From an uncultured Lutibacter sp. (lineage in GTDB: Bacteria; Bacteroidota; Bacteroidia; Flavobacteriales; Flavobacteriaceae): a stretch of 64,000 nt of DNA. The number at the start of each line of letters is the position of its first letter. Position 1 is the first letter of the stretch. The stretch lies in assembly GCF_947495725.1 (NCBI RefSeq), contig NZ_CANLZZ010000001.1, positions 186,001-250,000 of the forward strand. The letters are read 5' to 3'. Of this stretch, positions 35,416-44,273 are shown piece by piece. The notes under the pieces were generated by a model. The model was not told the origin of the DNA, did no database searches, and saw nothing but the letters and a program-made list of their open reading frames with translations. Made by a program: the position numbers and the translations under genes.

Positions 35416-35465
35416 AAAGGGTATTAAATAACTGCTCGGGGTTAAGCAATTTATCCAATCCCTTT
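35416..35465 (-). terminator. Bulged stem-loop terminator of the flippase gene
   Basis: Read leftward, AAAGGG (35465-35460) pairs with CCCTTT (35421-35416). Inner ATTT/AAAT and TGCT/AGCA helices frame a loop with CCCC. A T-rich tract follows the 3' arm. It lies 22 bp after the flippase stop. The extended bulged form is longer than a usual terminator. Confidence 0.5.
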
Positions 35466-35487
35466 ATATAAACAAAACAATGTTTTT

Positions 35488-36762
35488 TTAATTTGTTCTA
35501 AATTTTAATTGATTGGATTTATGGTAATAAAAGAAATAACCTAATTGAAAAATCAACAATACAACCATTGCTATAATTTGCATAATTACAACTTGGTGTA
35601 AAGAGTTATGAAATGCTATAATTAAACCAATTTGAGTAGAACCCAAAACGGCAGACACGATTACAGGAATATACTTATCTATAGATAAAAAGTAATAGGC
35701 AAATATATTGGCTATTGCAAAAATTGAAGTTGCCAATGCATATTTCCATAACAATGGAGAAATGGAAATATACTGTTCTCCAAACATTAATTTCACAACA
35801 AACTCTGGGAATAAAAAGGTGAATAAAACTATAAAAGAAGATAGCACAAAAATATAACCAACATATTTTAACAATAAAGGCATGGTGTTTTTTCCTTCTT
35901 TTTTAAGCTGAATTACTTTTGGTAACAACAACATTACAAACATCCAGGCAACAAAATAAACAACACGACCAATTAATGCTAAGGACGCATACAAGCCTGC
36001 TTGTTCGCTTTCAAAATAATGTTTTACTAAAATAATATCACTGTTGTTTATTAAAATTTGAGTTAATTCGTAAAATGCAGTTAACATAAAAAATGAAGTA
36101 ATTGCTTTTTTCTCAACTAATTTCTCGGGCACCAAAGTAATTGCTTTCACAATCTTATTTTGAAACGGAAACAAACCAAACACAAAAGAAACTACAATTC
36201 CAATTGCTATAGCTACAGAGGTTGGTATAAAAGGCAATAGATAAATAACTCCAAGAGTAATGACTAATCTACTTAACATTTCAAATTGATAAGTAACCGA
36301 TAATTTGTTTAAAACATCTTTACCTTGAAATAATCCTCTGTTAATACTCATTAAAAAGTAAATTGGTAGTCCAACAGCAAAAATCCAAAACATTGACGAT
36401 GTTTGAGTGTGAAAAATTAATTGCAAATCTTTATGAAACGCAATTATTAAAGCGGCTAAAATTAGCCCTATAATTACTGCATATTTTGTTGCAAAATTTA
36501 AAAACGAATTTAATTTCGATTTTTCAAAAAGCACCGCATATTTTGCTGTTACTATTTGAAAAGTCATACCTACAAAAGACAACACTAATAACAATGTAAT
36601 TAGTATTGCGGCATCAGAAAATTCAGCTGGACCTAAAATTCGACCTAACAACAAGTTGTAAATATAATTACCTCCGTTCACCAATAAAACCGATAACATA
36701 AATAATTGTTCTGGTTTAATTTTTATTGAAGATGTACTGAAACTTAAGATTGATGCTTTCAT
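35488..36762 (-). CDS. Wzx-like polysaccharide flippase (MOP superfamily)
   Basis: A 424-residue inner-membrane protein with about 12 predicted helices over its whole length. It begins with the typical RILGPAEFSDAAILITLL block after the first helix. The overall pattern fits lipid-linked oligosaccharide flippases of the multidrug/oligosaccharidyl-lipid/polysaccharide exporter superfamily. It would move undecaprenyl-linked units to the periplasm. It is the second gene behind a STAS protein (40-bp gap) under promoter D and ends at a long stem-loop. Partners for complete Wzx/Wzy assembly are not in the window. Confidence 0.8.
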   Translation of the reverse strand: MKASILSFSTSSIKIKPEQLFMLSVLLVNGGNYIYNLLLGRILGPAEFSDAAILITLLLVLSFVGMTFQIVTAKYAVLFEKSKLNSFLNFATKYAVIIGLILAALIIAFHKDLQLIFHTQTSSMFWIFAVGLPIYFLMSINRGLFQGKDVLNKLSVTYQFEMLSRLVITLGVIYLLPFIPTSVAIAIGIVVSFVFGLFPFQNKIVKAITLVPEKLVEKKAITSFFMLTAFYELTQILINNSDIILVKHYFESEQAGLYASLALIGRVVYFVAWMFVMLLLPKVIQLKKEGKNTMPLLLKYVGYIFVLSSFIVLFTFLFPEFVVKLMFGEQYISISPLLWKYALATSIFAIANIFAYYFLSIDKYIPVIVSAVLGSTQIGLIIAFHNSLHQVVIMQIIAMVVLLIFQLGYFFYYHKSNQLKFRTN

Positions 36763-36802
36763 TTTTTATAAATATTTTAAAAAAGTAGGATATTGAAAAA
36801 GA

Positions 36803-37087
36803 CTAGTATGTAAAAATATTTTCCTTTTTAAATAATTGAACTAATTCTTTATCGTACAAGTCCACAATAAAAAAAGCCTTGTTTTTTTTAACTGCCTTTT
36901 TATATAAAGAAGAAATGAATTTTACACCAGCGCTATCCATTCCTTTAATTTTATTTATAGAAAGTTTAATATATGCTGATTGATCAATAAGTAATTCGAA
37001 GTAATTTTTAATTGAGTTAATCGTTTGTGAGTTTAACTCACCATTTATTTCATATGTTCCCGATTGTTTTGTAATTGAAAGTGCCAT
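36803..37087 (-). CDS. Stand-alone STAS-domain protein
   Basis: A 94-residue single-domain protein with the STAS fold pattern of anti-sigma-factor antagonists: a beta strand, then INGELNSQTINSIKNYF, and the conserved KGMDSAGVKFISS loop. Ser52, after Asp51, matches the usual phosphoserine position. No cognate anti-sigma kinase or PP2C phosphatase is encoded nearby. It is first gene of an operon with the flippase. It could form a partner-switching module with a kinase elsewhere, or act as a scaffold. Confidence 0.75.
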   Translation of the reverse strand: MALSITKQSGTYEINGELNSQTINSIKNYFELLIDQSAYIKLSINKIKGMDSAGVKFISSLYKKAVKKNKAFFIVDLYDKELVQLFKKENIFTY

Positions 37088-37117
37088 AAATAATTGTTTT
37101 ATTGTTTATACCTGATA

Positions 37118-37187
37118 CAAATATCCGTTCAATCTGCCCGAAAAGTTGAAATTATTCGATGAATTGCGCTTTATTGTCGACGAATTA
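37118..37187 (-). promoter_or_regulatory. LytTR-type promoter D (STAS-flippase operon)
   Basis: Half-sites TCGATGAATTG (37156) and TCGACGAATTA (37177) are 21 bp apart. The -7 element CAAATATC in plus letters (37118-37125; GATATTTG on the minus strand) matches TAnnTTTG except the first T, and the proximal half-site starts 31 bp beyond it, as in promoter G. A weak third half-site may lie at 37135. The divergent gene at 37237 could share the sites. Confidence 0.6.
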
Positions 37188-37236
37188 TTAGCACTTTATA
37201 CTTAAATTGCAATCACAAATAAATAATAAAAAGAGA

Positions 37237-39291
37237 ATGAATTTTCTTAAAAAAATATGCTTTTCAATAGCGTTCATTTTTACATCTGTAACTTTTGCTC
37301 AAAACATGCAAGAAGGTTTTCAATATTTGGAAACTGGAAAATTTGATAAAGCTCAAACCTTTTTTCAAAAAATACTTGTTGATTACCCTAAAAATAAAAC
37401 AGCGAATTTGTGTTTTGGTAGAGCGGTTGGACTTAACGGAAATGCCCCAAAAGCTGTTGAAATATTTACAGATTTATTAAAGGATTATCCTAAAGATCTT
37501 GAAATTCAATTAAACTATGCCGAATCTCTTTTATGGGGAAAGCAATTTGAAACAGCAAAAATTTATTATACAACACTAGTCGCCAAAAACCCTACTAATT
37601 TTGCTGCTTTACTCGGATTTGCAAATACATTTTCAAATTTAAAAGAATATGAAAACGCTCTTAATTACGTAAACAAAGCGTTGGAAGTTTCAGTAAAAAA
37701 TCCAAATGCACTCAACTCTAAAAAATACATTCGTTTAGGTTATGCCAATGAATTTGTACAACAACAAAATTACGACAAAGCTATTTCGCTTTTAAATGAA
37801 AATTTAATAGATTTCCCAAATGACAAAGAAACCTTATTAAATAAAGTTAATATTTATTTAATGACCAAAGAAACTGAAAATGCTACTAAAATTTATAAGG
37901 AAATAGCAACCAATGCCAAAGACAGTTTACTTGCACTAAATGGTTTGGCTTTAGTTTCTCATATTGCCGAAAAAGATAAAAATGCTTTAGAAATAGCTAC
38001 AAATGCATTGTTAAAATCGAAAAATGTAAAAGACTCTACTTTAACCAAACAAACTTTTGAACGTTATACTCAAGCGCTAATTTGGAACAGAAAATTTAAA
38101 GAAGCTGAAAGTAAAATAAATGACTTATTAGCTGATTATGGTAAGGAAAACTGGGTTCTTGCCCTTCGTGCAACCTTAGGAATGTATAGAAGCGACTTTA
38201 AAGAAACCATTGCCGATTATAAAGAAATATTAAAAAAAGATTCTCTTTCGTTTGACGGAAATCTTGGAAGCACTAACGCCTATTTTGCGAATGGAGAAAT
38301 AAAAAACGCATACAAAGGTGTTTTTAAAACATTAGATATTTTTAAAAACCAAAAAGATGCAGTAGGTTTTCTATCTAAAATAAATAAAAATTACACTCCA
38401 TATGCTGAAGAAAAATTGAGTTATACCTTTGATAATGGAGATAACGTTGCCTACTCTACTTTTACAAAAATAATGTTTCCAATAAATACCAACTTAAGTC
38501 TTTCTGCTAATTTTGAATATAGAAAAACCGAAAATACTATTTCCAAACACGAAGCCAAATCAAATAATTTCAATTTAGAAATGCAATATCAATTGCATCC
38601 TAAAATTATTTTTAAAGCCAAAACTGGTATTTCTCATGCAAATTCTTTTAATAACCAATACTCCCAAATTTTAGCAGAAGCCTTTTTTAAAATGAAGCCG
38701 CTTAAACTGCAAGATTTAGAAATTGGATATAAAAGAGAAGTCCAAAATTTTAATGCTGATTTAATTGACGAAGAAATTGCATCAAATAACCTTATCTTAA
38801 ATTATAATATTAGTACAAATTTTAAATTTGGATGGTTTACACAATATTTTTACACCACTCAAACCGATGACAATGAAAGAAATCTTTTGTTTACATCTTT
38901 GTATTATAATTTCTTGAAAAAACCAGCCCTAAAAGGAGGAGTAAATTATCAATTCATCACATTTAAAAATCAAGTTCCAACTGTATACTTTAGCCCTGAA
39001 AAATTTAATGCAGTAGAAGTATTTATTGACATTTCAAAAAATGATAAAAAACTGTTTTATAGTTTAAATGCGGCAACCGGTTATCAATACATTGAAGATC
39101 AACCAAAACAATCTACATATAGACTACAAGCAAAACTAGGTTATAATATTTCCGATAGATTAATTACAAATATATATGGAACTCGTAGTAATATAGCCTC
39201 TGCAACGGCTTCAGGGTTTACTTTTACCGAGGCAGGCATTGTTTTAAAGTGGTATTTAACAAGAAAACCTACATTTATAAAAAATCTATAA
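37237..39291 (+). CDS. TPR-repeat outer-membrane protein (exporter-like)
   Basis: From ATG 37237 (an in-frame TTG at 37207 is less likely) the protein has 684 residues. A signal peptide ends near FAQ (about residue 21). About ten TPR units follow (to about residue 390), such as GFQYLETGKFDKAQTFFQKIL. The C-terminal 285 residues are beta-strand-rich and look like an outer-membrane barrel. Periplasmic TPRs joined to a C-terminal barrel are the layout of polysaccharide exporters of the BcsC/PgaA kind, and of YaiO-like proteins. In this neighbourhood an export pore for a surface polymer is plausible (inference). It is divergent from the STAS operon across the promoter D half-sites. Confidence 0.68.
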   Translation: MNFLKKICFSIAFIFTSVTFAQNMQEGFQYLETGKFDKAQTFFQKILVDYPKNKTANLCFGRAVGLNGNAPKAVEIFTDLLKDYPKDLEIQLNYAESLLWGKQFETAKIYYTTLVAKNPTNFAALLGFANTFSNLKEYENALNYVNKALEVSVKNPNALNSKKYIRLGYANEFVQQQNYDKAISLLNENLIDFPNDKETLLNKVNIYLMTKETENATKIYKEIATNAKDSLLALNGLALVSHIAEKDKNALEIATNALLKSKNVKDSTLTKQTFERYTQALIWNRKFKEAESKINDLLADYGKENWVLALRATLGMYRSDFKETIADYKEILKKDSLSFDGNLGSTNAYFANGEIKNAYKGVFKTLDIFKNQKDAVGFLSKINKNYTPYAEEKLSYTFDNGDNVAYSTFTKIMFPINTNLSLSANFEYRKTENTISKHEAKSNNFNLEMQYQLHPKIIFKAKTGISHANSFNNQYSQILAEAFFKMKPLKLQDLEIGYKREVQNFNADLIDEEIASNNLILNYNISTNFKFGWFTQYFYTTQTDDNERNLLFTSLYYNFLKKPALKGGVNYQFITFKNQVPTVYFSPEKFNAVEVFIDISKNDKKLFYSLNAATGYQYIEDQPKQSTYRLQAKLGYNISDRLITNIYGTRSNIASATASGFTFTEAGIVLKWYLTRKPTFIKNL

Positions 39292-39294
39292 CAT

Positions 39295-39321
39295 AAAAAA
39301 AACCGAAGTAAACTTCGGTTT
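39295..39321 (-). terminator. Intrinsic terminator between convergent genes
   Basis: AAACCGAAGT / ACTTCGGTTT form a perfect 10-bp stem with a 2-nt loop (39300-39321). The eight-T tract is on the minus strand, so termination is best leftward. Rightward it is followed only by TTTAATA, but it may also serve the exporter-like gene. Confidence 0.8.
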
Positions 39322-39379
39322 AATAGGGGTTTCTAATTATAACAATATCAATTAAACTAACTAATTAATCAATAAGTAT
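39295..39379 (-). ncRNA. Candidate LytTR-controlled small RNA (~85 nt)
   Basis: Predicted from three juxtaposed signals on the minus strand. These are tandem LytTR-type half-sites, an exact -7 box TAATTTTG (39391-39384), and, about 58 nt beyond the expected start, a perfect 10-bp hairpin followed by eight Ts. The stretch between has no ATG and only trivial frames. It lies between the convergent ends of the exporter-like gene and the FN3 lipoprotein gene, antisense to neither coding part. Alternatively the hairpin simply terminates the upstream operon (43457 to 39479) and the promoter is vestigial. Confidence 0.55.
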
Positions 39380-39383
39380 ACCC

Positions 39384-39475
39384 CAAAATTAAATATTGTA
39401 TCGTCCACATATATTAAAATTCGTTAACATATACCTTTTGTTTCGATAAATGATAGGTTTAGTATCGACCAATGG
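39384..39475 (-). promoter_or_regulatory. LytTR-type promoter E (orphan, small RNA)
   Basis: -7 box CAAAATTA in plus letters (39384-39391). Half-sites are TCGTTAACATA (39421, 30 bp from the -7 box end), TCGATAAATGA (39443) and TCGACCAATGG (39465), 22 bp apart. A weaker one, TCGTCCACATA, lies at 39401. It points left between two convergent genes, where no protein gene starts. Confidence 0.65.
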
Positions 39476-39478
39476 TTT

Positions 39479-40174
39479 TTAATCTGTTTTAAAATTCCAA
39501 ACCTGTCCAATTGTTTTTCCTCCTTGAGAATCTTTAACAACTACTTTCCAATAATAAACTTTTGAAGATACAACCTCTACATTTAAATTATTTTCATATT
39601 GATTAGAACTCACCTTTTGTGTTGGTGGATTATTTGTCCCAAAAAATATATCATATATTAGAGCATCTTTATCAACATCACTAGCTGTCCACTTCAAATT
39701 TACTGAAGCTGTTTGCACTACAGAACTTAACTCAGGACTTACTAACACGGGTGAAAATGGCAAATGATTTTCAGAAGCAACTCCCTCTGTATAAAATTGA
39801 AAAGTTGATGAAAAACTACTTGATTCATTTTTACTATCTGTTGCTTTTACTCTCCAGTAATATGCCTTTCCTTTATCCAATGCAAAAGTAGTTGTTGTTT
39901 CTGTTACGTTAGTATTGTGTTCAATTTGTAAAAACTGATTATCTTCTGAAATTTGAATTGTATAATTAATGTCGTCTCCATCCAAATCTAATGAAGAACC
40001 CCAATTAAAAGCAACCGTGTTATCGGTACACAATAAATTATTAACTGGAGCCTTTAAAACGGGTGTAGATGGTGTTTTGTTTTCAGCAACTGGAATTGAC
40101 TCTAAATCATTTTCCGAGCTTCCACAAGCTATTATTGCACTTACTAAAAAGATTAGATATAAATACTTTTTCAT
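39479..40174 (-). CDS. Lipoprotein with two fibronectin type III-like domains
   Basis: A 231-residue lipoprotein with lipobox IIACGSS (Cys17). Two FN3-like domains follow (about 35-130 and 138-231). Each begins with a proline-rich P-x-x-P-x-L-x-x-P segment and contains the D-x-D-x-D-x-I-x-Y-x-I/D-I strand (LDLDGDDINYTIQIS; DVDKDALIYDIFFG) and a Y-Y-W-R/K-V strand. These are common on Bacteroidota surface proteins that bind carbohydrate or protein. It is second gene behind the 1093-residue T9SS protein with a 1-bp gap, so probably its partner at the cell surface. Confidence 0.75.
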   Translation of the reverse strand: MKKYLYLIFLVSAIIACGSSENDLESIPVAENKTPSTPVLKAPVNNLLCTDNTVAFNWGSSLDLDGDDINYTIQISEDNQFLQIEHNTNVTETTTTFALDKGKAYYWRVKATDSKNESSSFSSTFQFYTEGVASENHLPFSPVLVSPELSSVVQTASVNLKWTASDVDKDALIYDIFFGTNNPPTQKVSSNQYENNLNVEVVSSKVYYWKVVVKDSQGGKTIGQVWNFKTD

Positions 40175-40175
40175 T

Positions 40176-43100
40176 TTATTGTTTTATAATTTTAATAACA
40201 ACTGGCTTGTTTAAATTTAATTTTGCCATATAAACTCCCTTCGGTTTATTTTCTAAATTTAATTGTACACTTCCATACACATTAGAATAATTTTGTTTTG
40301 ATATTAACTGTCCGTTCATATTAAAAATTTCAATAGCTACCTCTTCTTTTGTAGTTGGCATTGAAATTTGAAACATTCCATTGGTTGGATTAGGATATGC
40401 AGTAAATAAATCTGTTGCGTCTATTGTTTTTGAAAAAACACCTTCACAAGCAATATCTGATTTTACTTCAACCTTATCTCCTGCATTAACATCTAAATCG
40501 AATGAAGTTGATTGTGTTTTTAAAACACTTGTTCCATTTACAAAAACATTATATGGTGCAGTTCCTTCACCAATATCTATAGATACTTTTCCAGAAGTTA
40601 TACTTGATTTACCGGTTAAAACACTGCCACTTAAAATTTCAATAGAATAGCAACTACTAACTTTTTCATTTAAATCAAAATCACCTAATATATTTAAACA
40701 AAAATTATAAACACCTGGAGATAAATTGGAAACTGTAATACCTTCTGTTGAAAAATTATAGTTAACTCCATTAATAATAGTTTCATAGTTGTAATTTTCT
40801 TTAGCTGAAATTATTAATTGCCCATTTTTTATATCTGTACAAGTTTCTCCAACTGCGGTAATATTAAAATTATCGAAAGGTAAACTAAAACAACCTGATG
40901 CATTAATATCAGCTCCATAAGGAGTATTCATACAATTATCAAGTTCATCTATTATACCATCTTGGTCTAAATCTTGAAGAAATGCAAACTCATTTATTTC
41001 TAAATTGAAGGCCTTAAATTGGTTAAAATCACCTATTATAGAAAATACAACGCCTACTATTTTATTGATTTTTATAGGATTACCCTTTCCATTTTTAAAA
41101 TTCTTAAATGCTATGTTATATTTTTTTTCCGTTTCATTAGGTTCTATTTGAAACCGTAATCTGTCATTCCAATCTGTTAATCCTTCAGTAACTATAACCA
41201 CTTCAATAGGTAAATTATTAATGGTTTTAAATTCTAAAACCCCAAACTTCTCCGCATCAAATGCCAAATTACCAGCAATAATGTTTCTAAATAAATTTAC
41301 TACACCTTTAACGTTTCCTTTTACTGAAGATTTTCTTTCAATTTCATATTTGGTAGAATTTACATCAATAGATCTTTGCTGAACGTTAAATTCAATAGTT
41401 TTGGCATCGTCAGTTAAATAATCAATTCCCCAAGGTCCATCTGCTAAGTAAATAGCATCAGTTTGTAAAGAGTTTTCTCCTTTTATAGAAAATCCTATAT
41501 CAAATAAATTTCCGGTTTCTAAAATTATTTGTTCTTCTACATTTCCCGACAAATTAATATTTTGAGATATATGCTCCGAATAAGATTTTTCTGTACTTCT
41601 TTTATTTCCTTCAAAATAAAAAGAGCTGTCGTTAGATTTATTTTTTATATCTAAATACAATTTTCCATTTTTATAAAATCCTTTTTTTACAAAAACAGAA
41701 GGAACTCTGTTTTCATTAGATAAATTCTCACTAGACAAATGTACGCTTGTAGCAGACTCCAAATTTGAAATAATTTTATCTGCAATAAAATGTACTTGAC
41801 CTTTAGTACTTCCCCAAATTTGAAAATTCATATAATCACCAGCAGGGTATTGTTCAATACTCCAATAACTGTGTAATTTATTTTTAGTATTTAGAAGTTC
41901 TATTGAAAAATTTAAAGCATACTCTATCAATCCATTATCACGTTCAATCTGAAGCATAATAATTTGATGCTCTTTAACCATAGAAACAGTAGCATCAATT
42001 AATGAAGAACTATTTAATCTATCACAAATTACTTTTGAATGATCATAAACTTTGTCCGTTGTTTCAGTTGCCAAAACAGCGGCTACTCTATTATCTGTAT
42101 TTCCAACGTAATAATCAACTCCAAATATTTGTATTGCATTTGTAACATTTAACAAATCTTCTGCGGTAGAGATATGTGCTGTTTCTGTAGTATTTAATCC
42201 CGATTCGGGAAATAAAGTAGCTAAATTAATACCGCTTTCATTTGATTTTCTTTGAATTCCTTTTTTTGAAAATTTAGATTGCTTTTGCTTTTTATTTAAC
42301 TGATTATTGGTTTTTATTCTTTTAAAATTTCTATTAGCAATAAGACTTGCCAAATCTCCATTACTTTCCAAACCTCCATCATTTGCCGAAGTAACCGTAG
42401 TAGGTGGAGGAGCTAAAACTTGTAATTCTAAACTAGTAGTATCTGATTTAGATTGACTATTCGACAACCTGCTTGTTGTTGCTACAACTTCATAAGTACC
42501 TTCAGTAAATTCTGGAGCTAAAATAGTTAAACTCCACAATGTATTATCTATTACTAAACCATTTTCCACACCGTATGTATAACCATTAACGGTAACTGTT
42601 AAACTATCGTCACCTAACATAGTTCCTCCCCAAGTTCCTGTTATTCTTGGAGACGTATCTTCTGTAGTTAATTTATTTACTGTTGGGGTTAAAATTTCAC
42701 CCGAAGTAATGTTATTTAGGGTTCCGTTAATAATAATTCCTAATTCTTCCCAAGTTTTATCTAAAACTCCTGGTTCTTTATCGTTTATTCCTCCAATATC
42801 TCCGTTAGATGTTTGGCTTGTTGAGGTAAAACCATATAAAGCAATTGCAGAATCACCGTTTATTACAATTCCAAAGGTATTTAAAACATAAGCTTTTATA
42901 CTTTCTTCAGTAAAACCAAATTCTAGCCACGAATCTGGTCCCGCTCCATCAATATCTGTTCCTGCCGCATAATTAAAAATTCCAGCATTTCTATATGTTA
43001 GTTGCAATTCACCATTTCTTGTGCCATTTAACCAGGCAGTTTGTGAAGGAGAAAGTCCAGTTTTAGAATAATCTCTTTGATGAAAAGAAACATAAGGAGT

Positions 43101-43457
43101 TTTGTTTTTCCAATTAGCTTCGACAAATACGTCCGCAATCATATCTCCAGAAACATCTATTCCTAAATAAAAGGAAGTTAATGGATTCATTTCCGCCATT
43201 CTAGTCCTAAAATAATAAACATCATCTGTAATTCCATCACTAAAAGCTGTAGTCTCCTTTTTTGTTTCAACCAATGCGTAATTAGCATTCCCCACAAAAT
43301 CCTGATCGGCATTAGACTGTTGATCGTCATTTGGATCAAAATTATCGCCTTGCATAATTGCAACCCAAGCACTATTTGTTTGTTTAACAATACTTGTGTT
43401 TTGCGATATACTAAAGTTTATAGTAAAAAGAAAAGCTAAAAGTAAAATTTGTTTCAT
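40176..43457 (-). CDS. T9SS-secreted multidomain surface protein
   Basis: A 1093-residue protein with a signal peptide ending near SIS (residue 18) and a C-terminal type IX secretion sorting domain. The sorting domain starts at TAYPNPTNGMFQI (about 1019) and ends KIIKQ. Between them are a beta-rich N-terminal domain (about 20-245) and an Ig-like domain (about 255-350). Then come a low-complexity basic linker (NRNFKRIKTNNQLNKKQKQ, about 375-395), a large beta domain (about 420-830) and a calcium-binding thrombospondin type 3-like repeat (LDQDGIIDELDNC). No catalytic motif was recognised. It probably functions as an adhesin or matrix protein. It is led by LytTR-type promoter F and co-transcribed with the FN3 lipoprotein. 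Confidence 0.8.
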   Translation of the reverse strand: MKQILLLAFLFTINFSISQNTSIVKQTNSAWVAIMQGDNFDPNDDQQSNADQDFVGNANYALVETKKETTAFSDGITDDVYYFRTRMAEMNPLTSFYLGIDVSGDMIADVFVEANWKNKTPYVSFHQRDYSKTGLSPSQTAWLNGTRNGELQLTYRNAGIFNYAAGTDIDGAGPDSWLEFGFTEESIKAYVLNTFGIVINGDSAIALYGFTSTSQTSNGDIGGINDKEPGVLDKTWEELGIIINGTLNNITSGEILTPTVNKLTTEDTSPRITGTWGGTMLGDDSLTVTVNGYTYGVENGLVIDNTLWSLTILAPEFTEGTYEVVATTSRLSNSQSKSDTTSLELQVLAPPPTTVTSANDGGLESNGDLASLIANRNFKRIKTNNQLNKKQKQSKFSKKGIQRKSNESGINLATLFPESGLNTTETAHISTAEDLLNVTNAIQIFGVDYYVGNTDNRVAAVLATETTDKVYDHSKVICDRLNSSSLIDATVSMVKEHQIIMLQIERDNGLIEYALNFSIELLNTKNKLHSYWSIEQYPAGDYMNFQIWGSTKGQVHFIADKIISNLESATSVHLSSENLSNENRVPSVFVKKGFYKNGKLYLDIKNKSNDSSFYFEGNKRSTEKSYSEHISQNINLSGNVEEQIILETGNLFDIGFSIKGENSLQTDAIYLADGPWGIDYLTDDAKTIEFNVQQRSIDVNSTKYEIERKSSVKGNVKGVVNLFRNIIAGNLAFDAEKFGVLEFKTINNLPIEVVIVTEGLTDWNDRLRFQIEPNETEKKYNIAFKNFKNGKGNPIKINKIVGVVFSIIGDFNQFKAFNLEINEFAFLQDLDQDGIIDELDNCMNTPYGADINASGCFSLPFDNFNITAVGETCTDIKNGQLIISAKENYNYETIINGVNYNFSTEGITVSNLSPGVYNFCLNILGDFDLNEKVSSCYSIEILSGSVLTGKSSITSGKVSIDIGEGTAPYNVFVNGTSVLKTQSTSFDLDVNAGDKVEVKSDIACEGVFSKTIDATDLFTAYPNPTNGMFQISMPTTKEEVAIEIFNMNGQLISKQNYSNVYGSVQLNLENKPKGVYMAKLNLNKPVVIKIIKQ

Positions 43458-43474
43458 TTAATAACATTTTTAAA

Positions 43475-43543
43475 CAAAATTAACTTTCATTTAAAACTAT
43501 TATTATCATATTCGATTAAAACAAATTTAGTATAGATGAGTGG
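43475..43543 (-). promoter_or_regulatory. LytTR-type promoter F (1093-residue surface protein)
   Basis: -7 box CAAAATTA in plus letters (43475-43482). Half-sites are TCGATTAAAAC (43512) and TAGATGAGTGG (43533), 21 bp apart, the proximal 30 bp beyond the -7 box end. The 35-bp block from 43512 aligns base for base with 50166-50200 of promoter G, with about six differences. Confidence 0.72.
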
Positions 43544-43556
43544 TAAATACTTGTAG

Positions 43557-44261
43557 TTAAAGCAAGTTAAGGCGCTTCATTAATTCCGGTCTATTAGAGC
43601 GACTAACAGGAATAACATTATTACTTATTAACACACTATTATCTTCTATATCAATAATTTTTTTTGTGTTTATTATAAACGATCTATGCACCTTTAAAAA
43701 CAAATCATCGGGTAATTTTTCTTCAATTTTTTTCATTGTAGAATGTACAGTATAGTTTTTGCCATCTGTTTTAATTAAAATATAATCGCCCTTTGCTTCA
43801 ATTAAATTAATTGTTGCAAAATTTATTTTAACCAATCTTCTATCAATATTTACGTAAAGTTCATTTATAACTTCTGTTTCTTTTGATTTTGATTCAACAT
43901 TACTGGCCTGAGAAAATAATGTTGCTTTTTGAACTGCTTTATCAAAACGTTTTTGTGTAACTGGTTTTACTAAATAATCTACTATACAATCATATTCAAA
44001 AGCTTCAATTGCAAAGTTTTTATCTGATGTGGTAAGTATTACTTTTGGTGGATTTTTTAATGTTTGAAGCAAATCAAAACCTGTAAAAGTTGGCATATGG
44101 ATGTCTAAAAATATTAGATCTATTGTATTTTGATTTAAGTATTTAATTGCATCTATGGCATTAGAAAAACTTTCAACTAAACTTAACTTCTTGTTTTTGG
44201 AAATTAATTGCTCAATAATGGCACGTGCCATTTCTTCATCATCAATTATAATACTTTTCAT
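43557..44261 (-). CDS. LytTR-family response regulator
   Basis: A 234-residue transcription factor. The receiver (about 1-120) has acidic Asp7/Asp8, phosphoacceptor Asp53 (FLDIHMP) and a KPV segment. The LytTR DNA-binding domain (about 130-234) has FATINLIEAKGDYILIKTDG, KKIEEKLPDDLFLKVHRSFIIN and IPVSRS, the family's core. LytTR proteins bind direct repeats spaced by two helical turns, exactly the arrangement found in seven promoters here. It is last gene of the sensor operon, 12 bp after the HPt gene, and is the most likely ligand of those sites. Its operon carries one of them, suggesting autoregulation. Confidence 0.9.
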   Translation of the reverse strand: MKSIIIDDEEMARAIIEQLISKNKKLSLVESFSNAIDAIKYLNQNTIDLIFLDIHMPTFTGFDLLQTLKNPPKVILTTSDKNFAIEAFEYDCIVDYLVKPVTQKRFDKAVQKATLFSQASNVESKSKETEVINELYVNIDRRLVKINFATINLIEAKGDYILIKTDGKNYTVHSTMKKIEEKLPDDLFLKVHRSFIINTKKIIDIEDNSVLISNNVIPVSRSNRPELMKRLNLL

Positions 44262-44273
44262 AAAGCTTTTTTT

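Noticed and set aside
39401-39475. Regular repeats resembling a short CRISPR array
   Set aside because: The repeats are only 11 bp and degenerate, with 20-22 bp periods and no cas genes. The same unit occurs at six other promoters next to -7 boxes.
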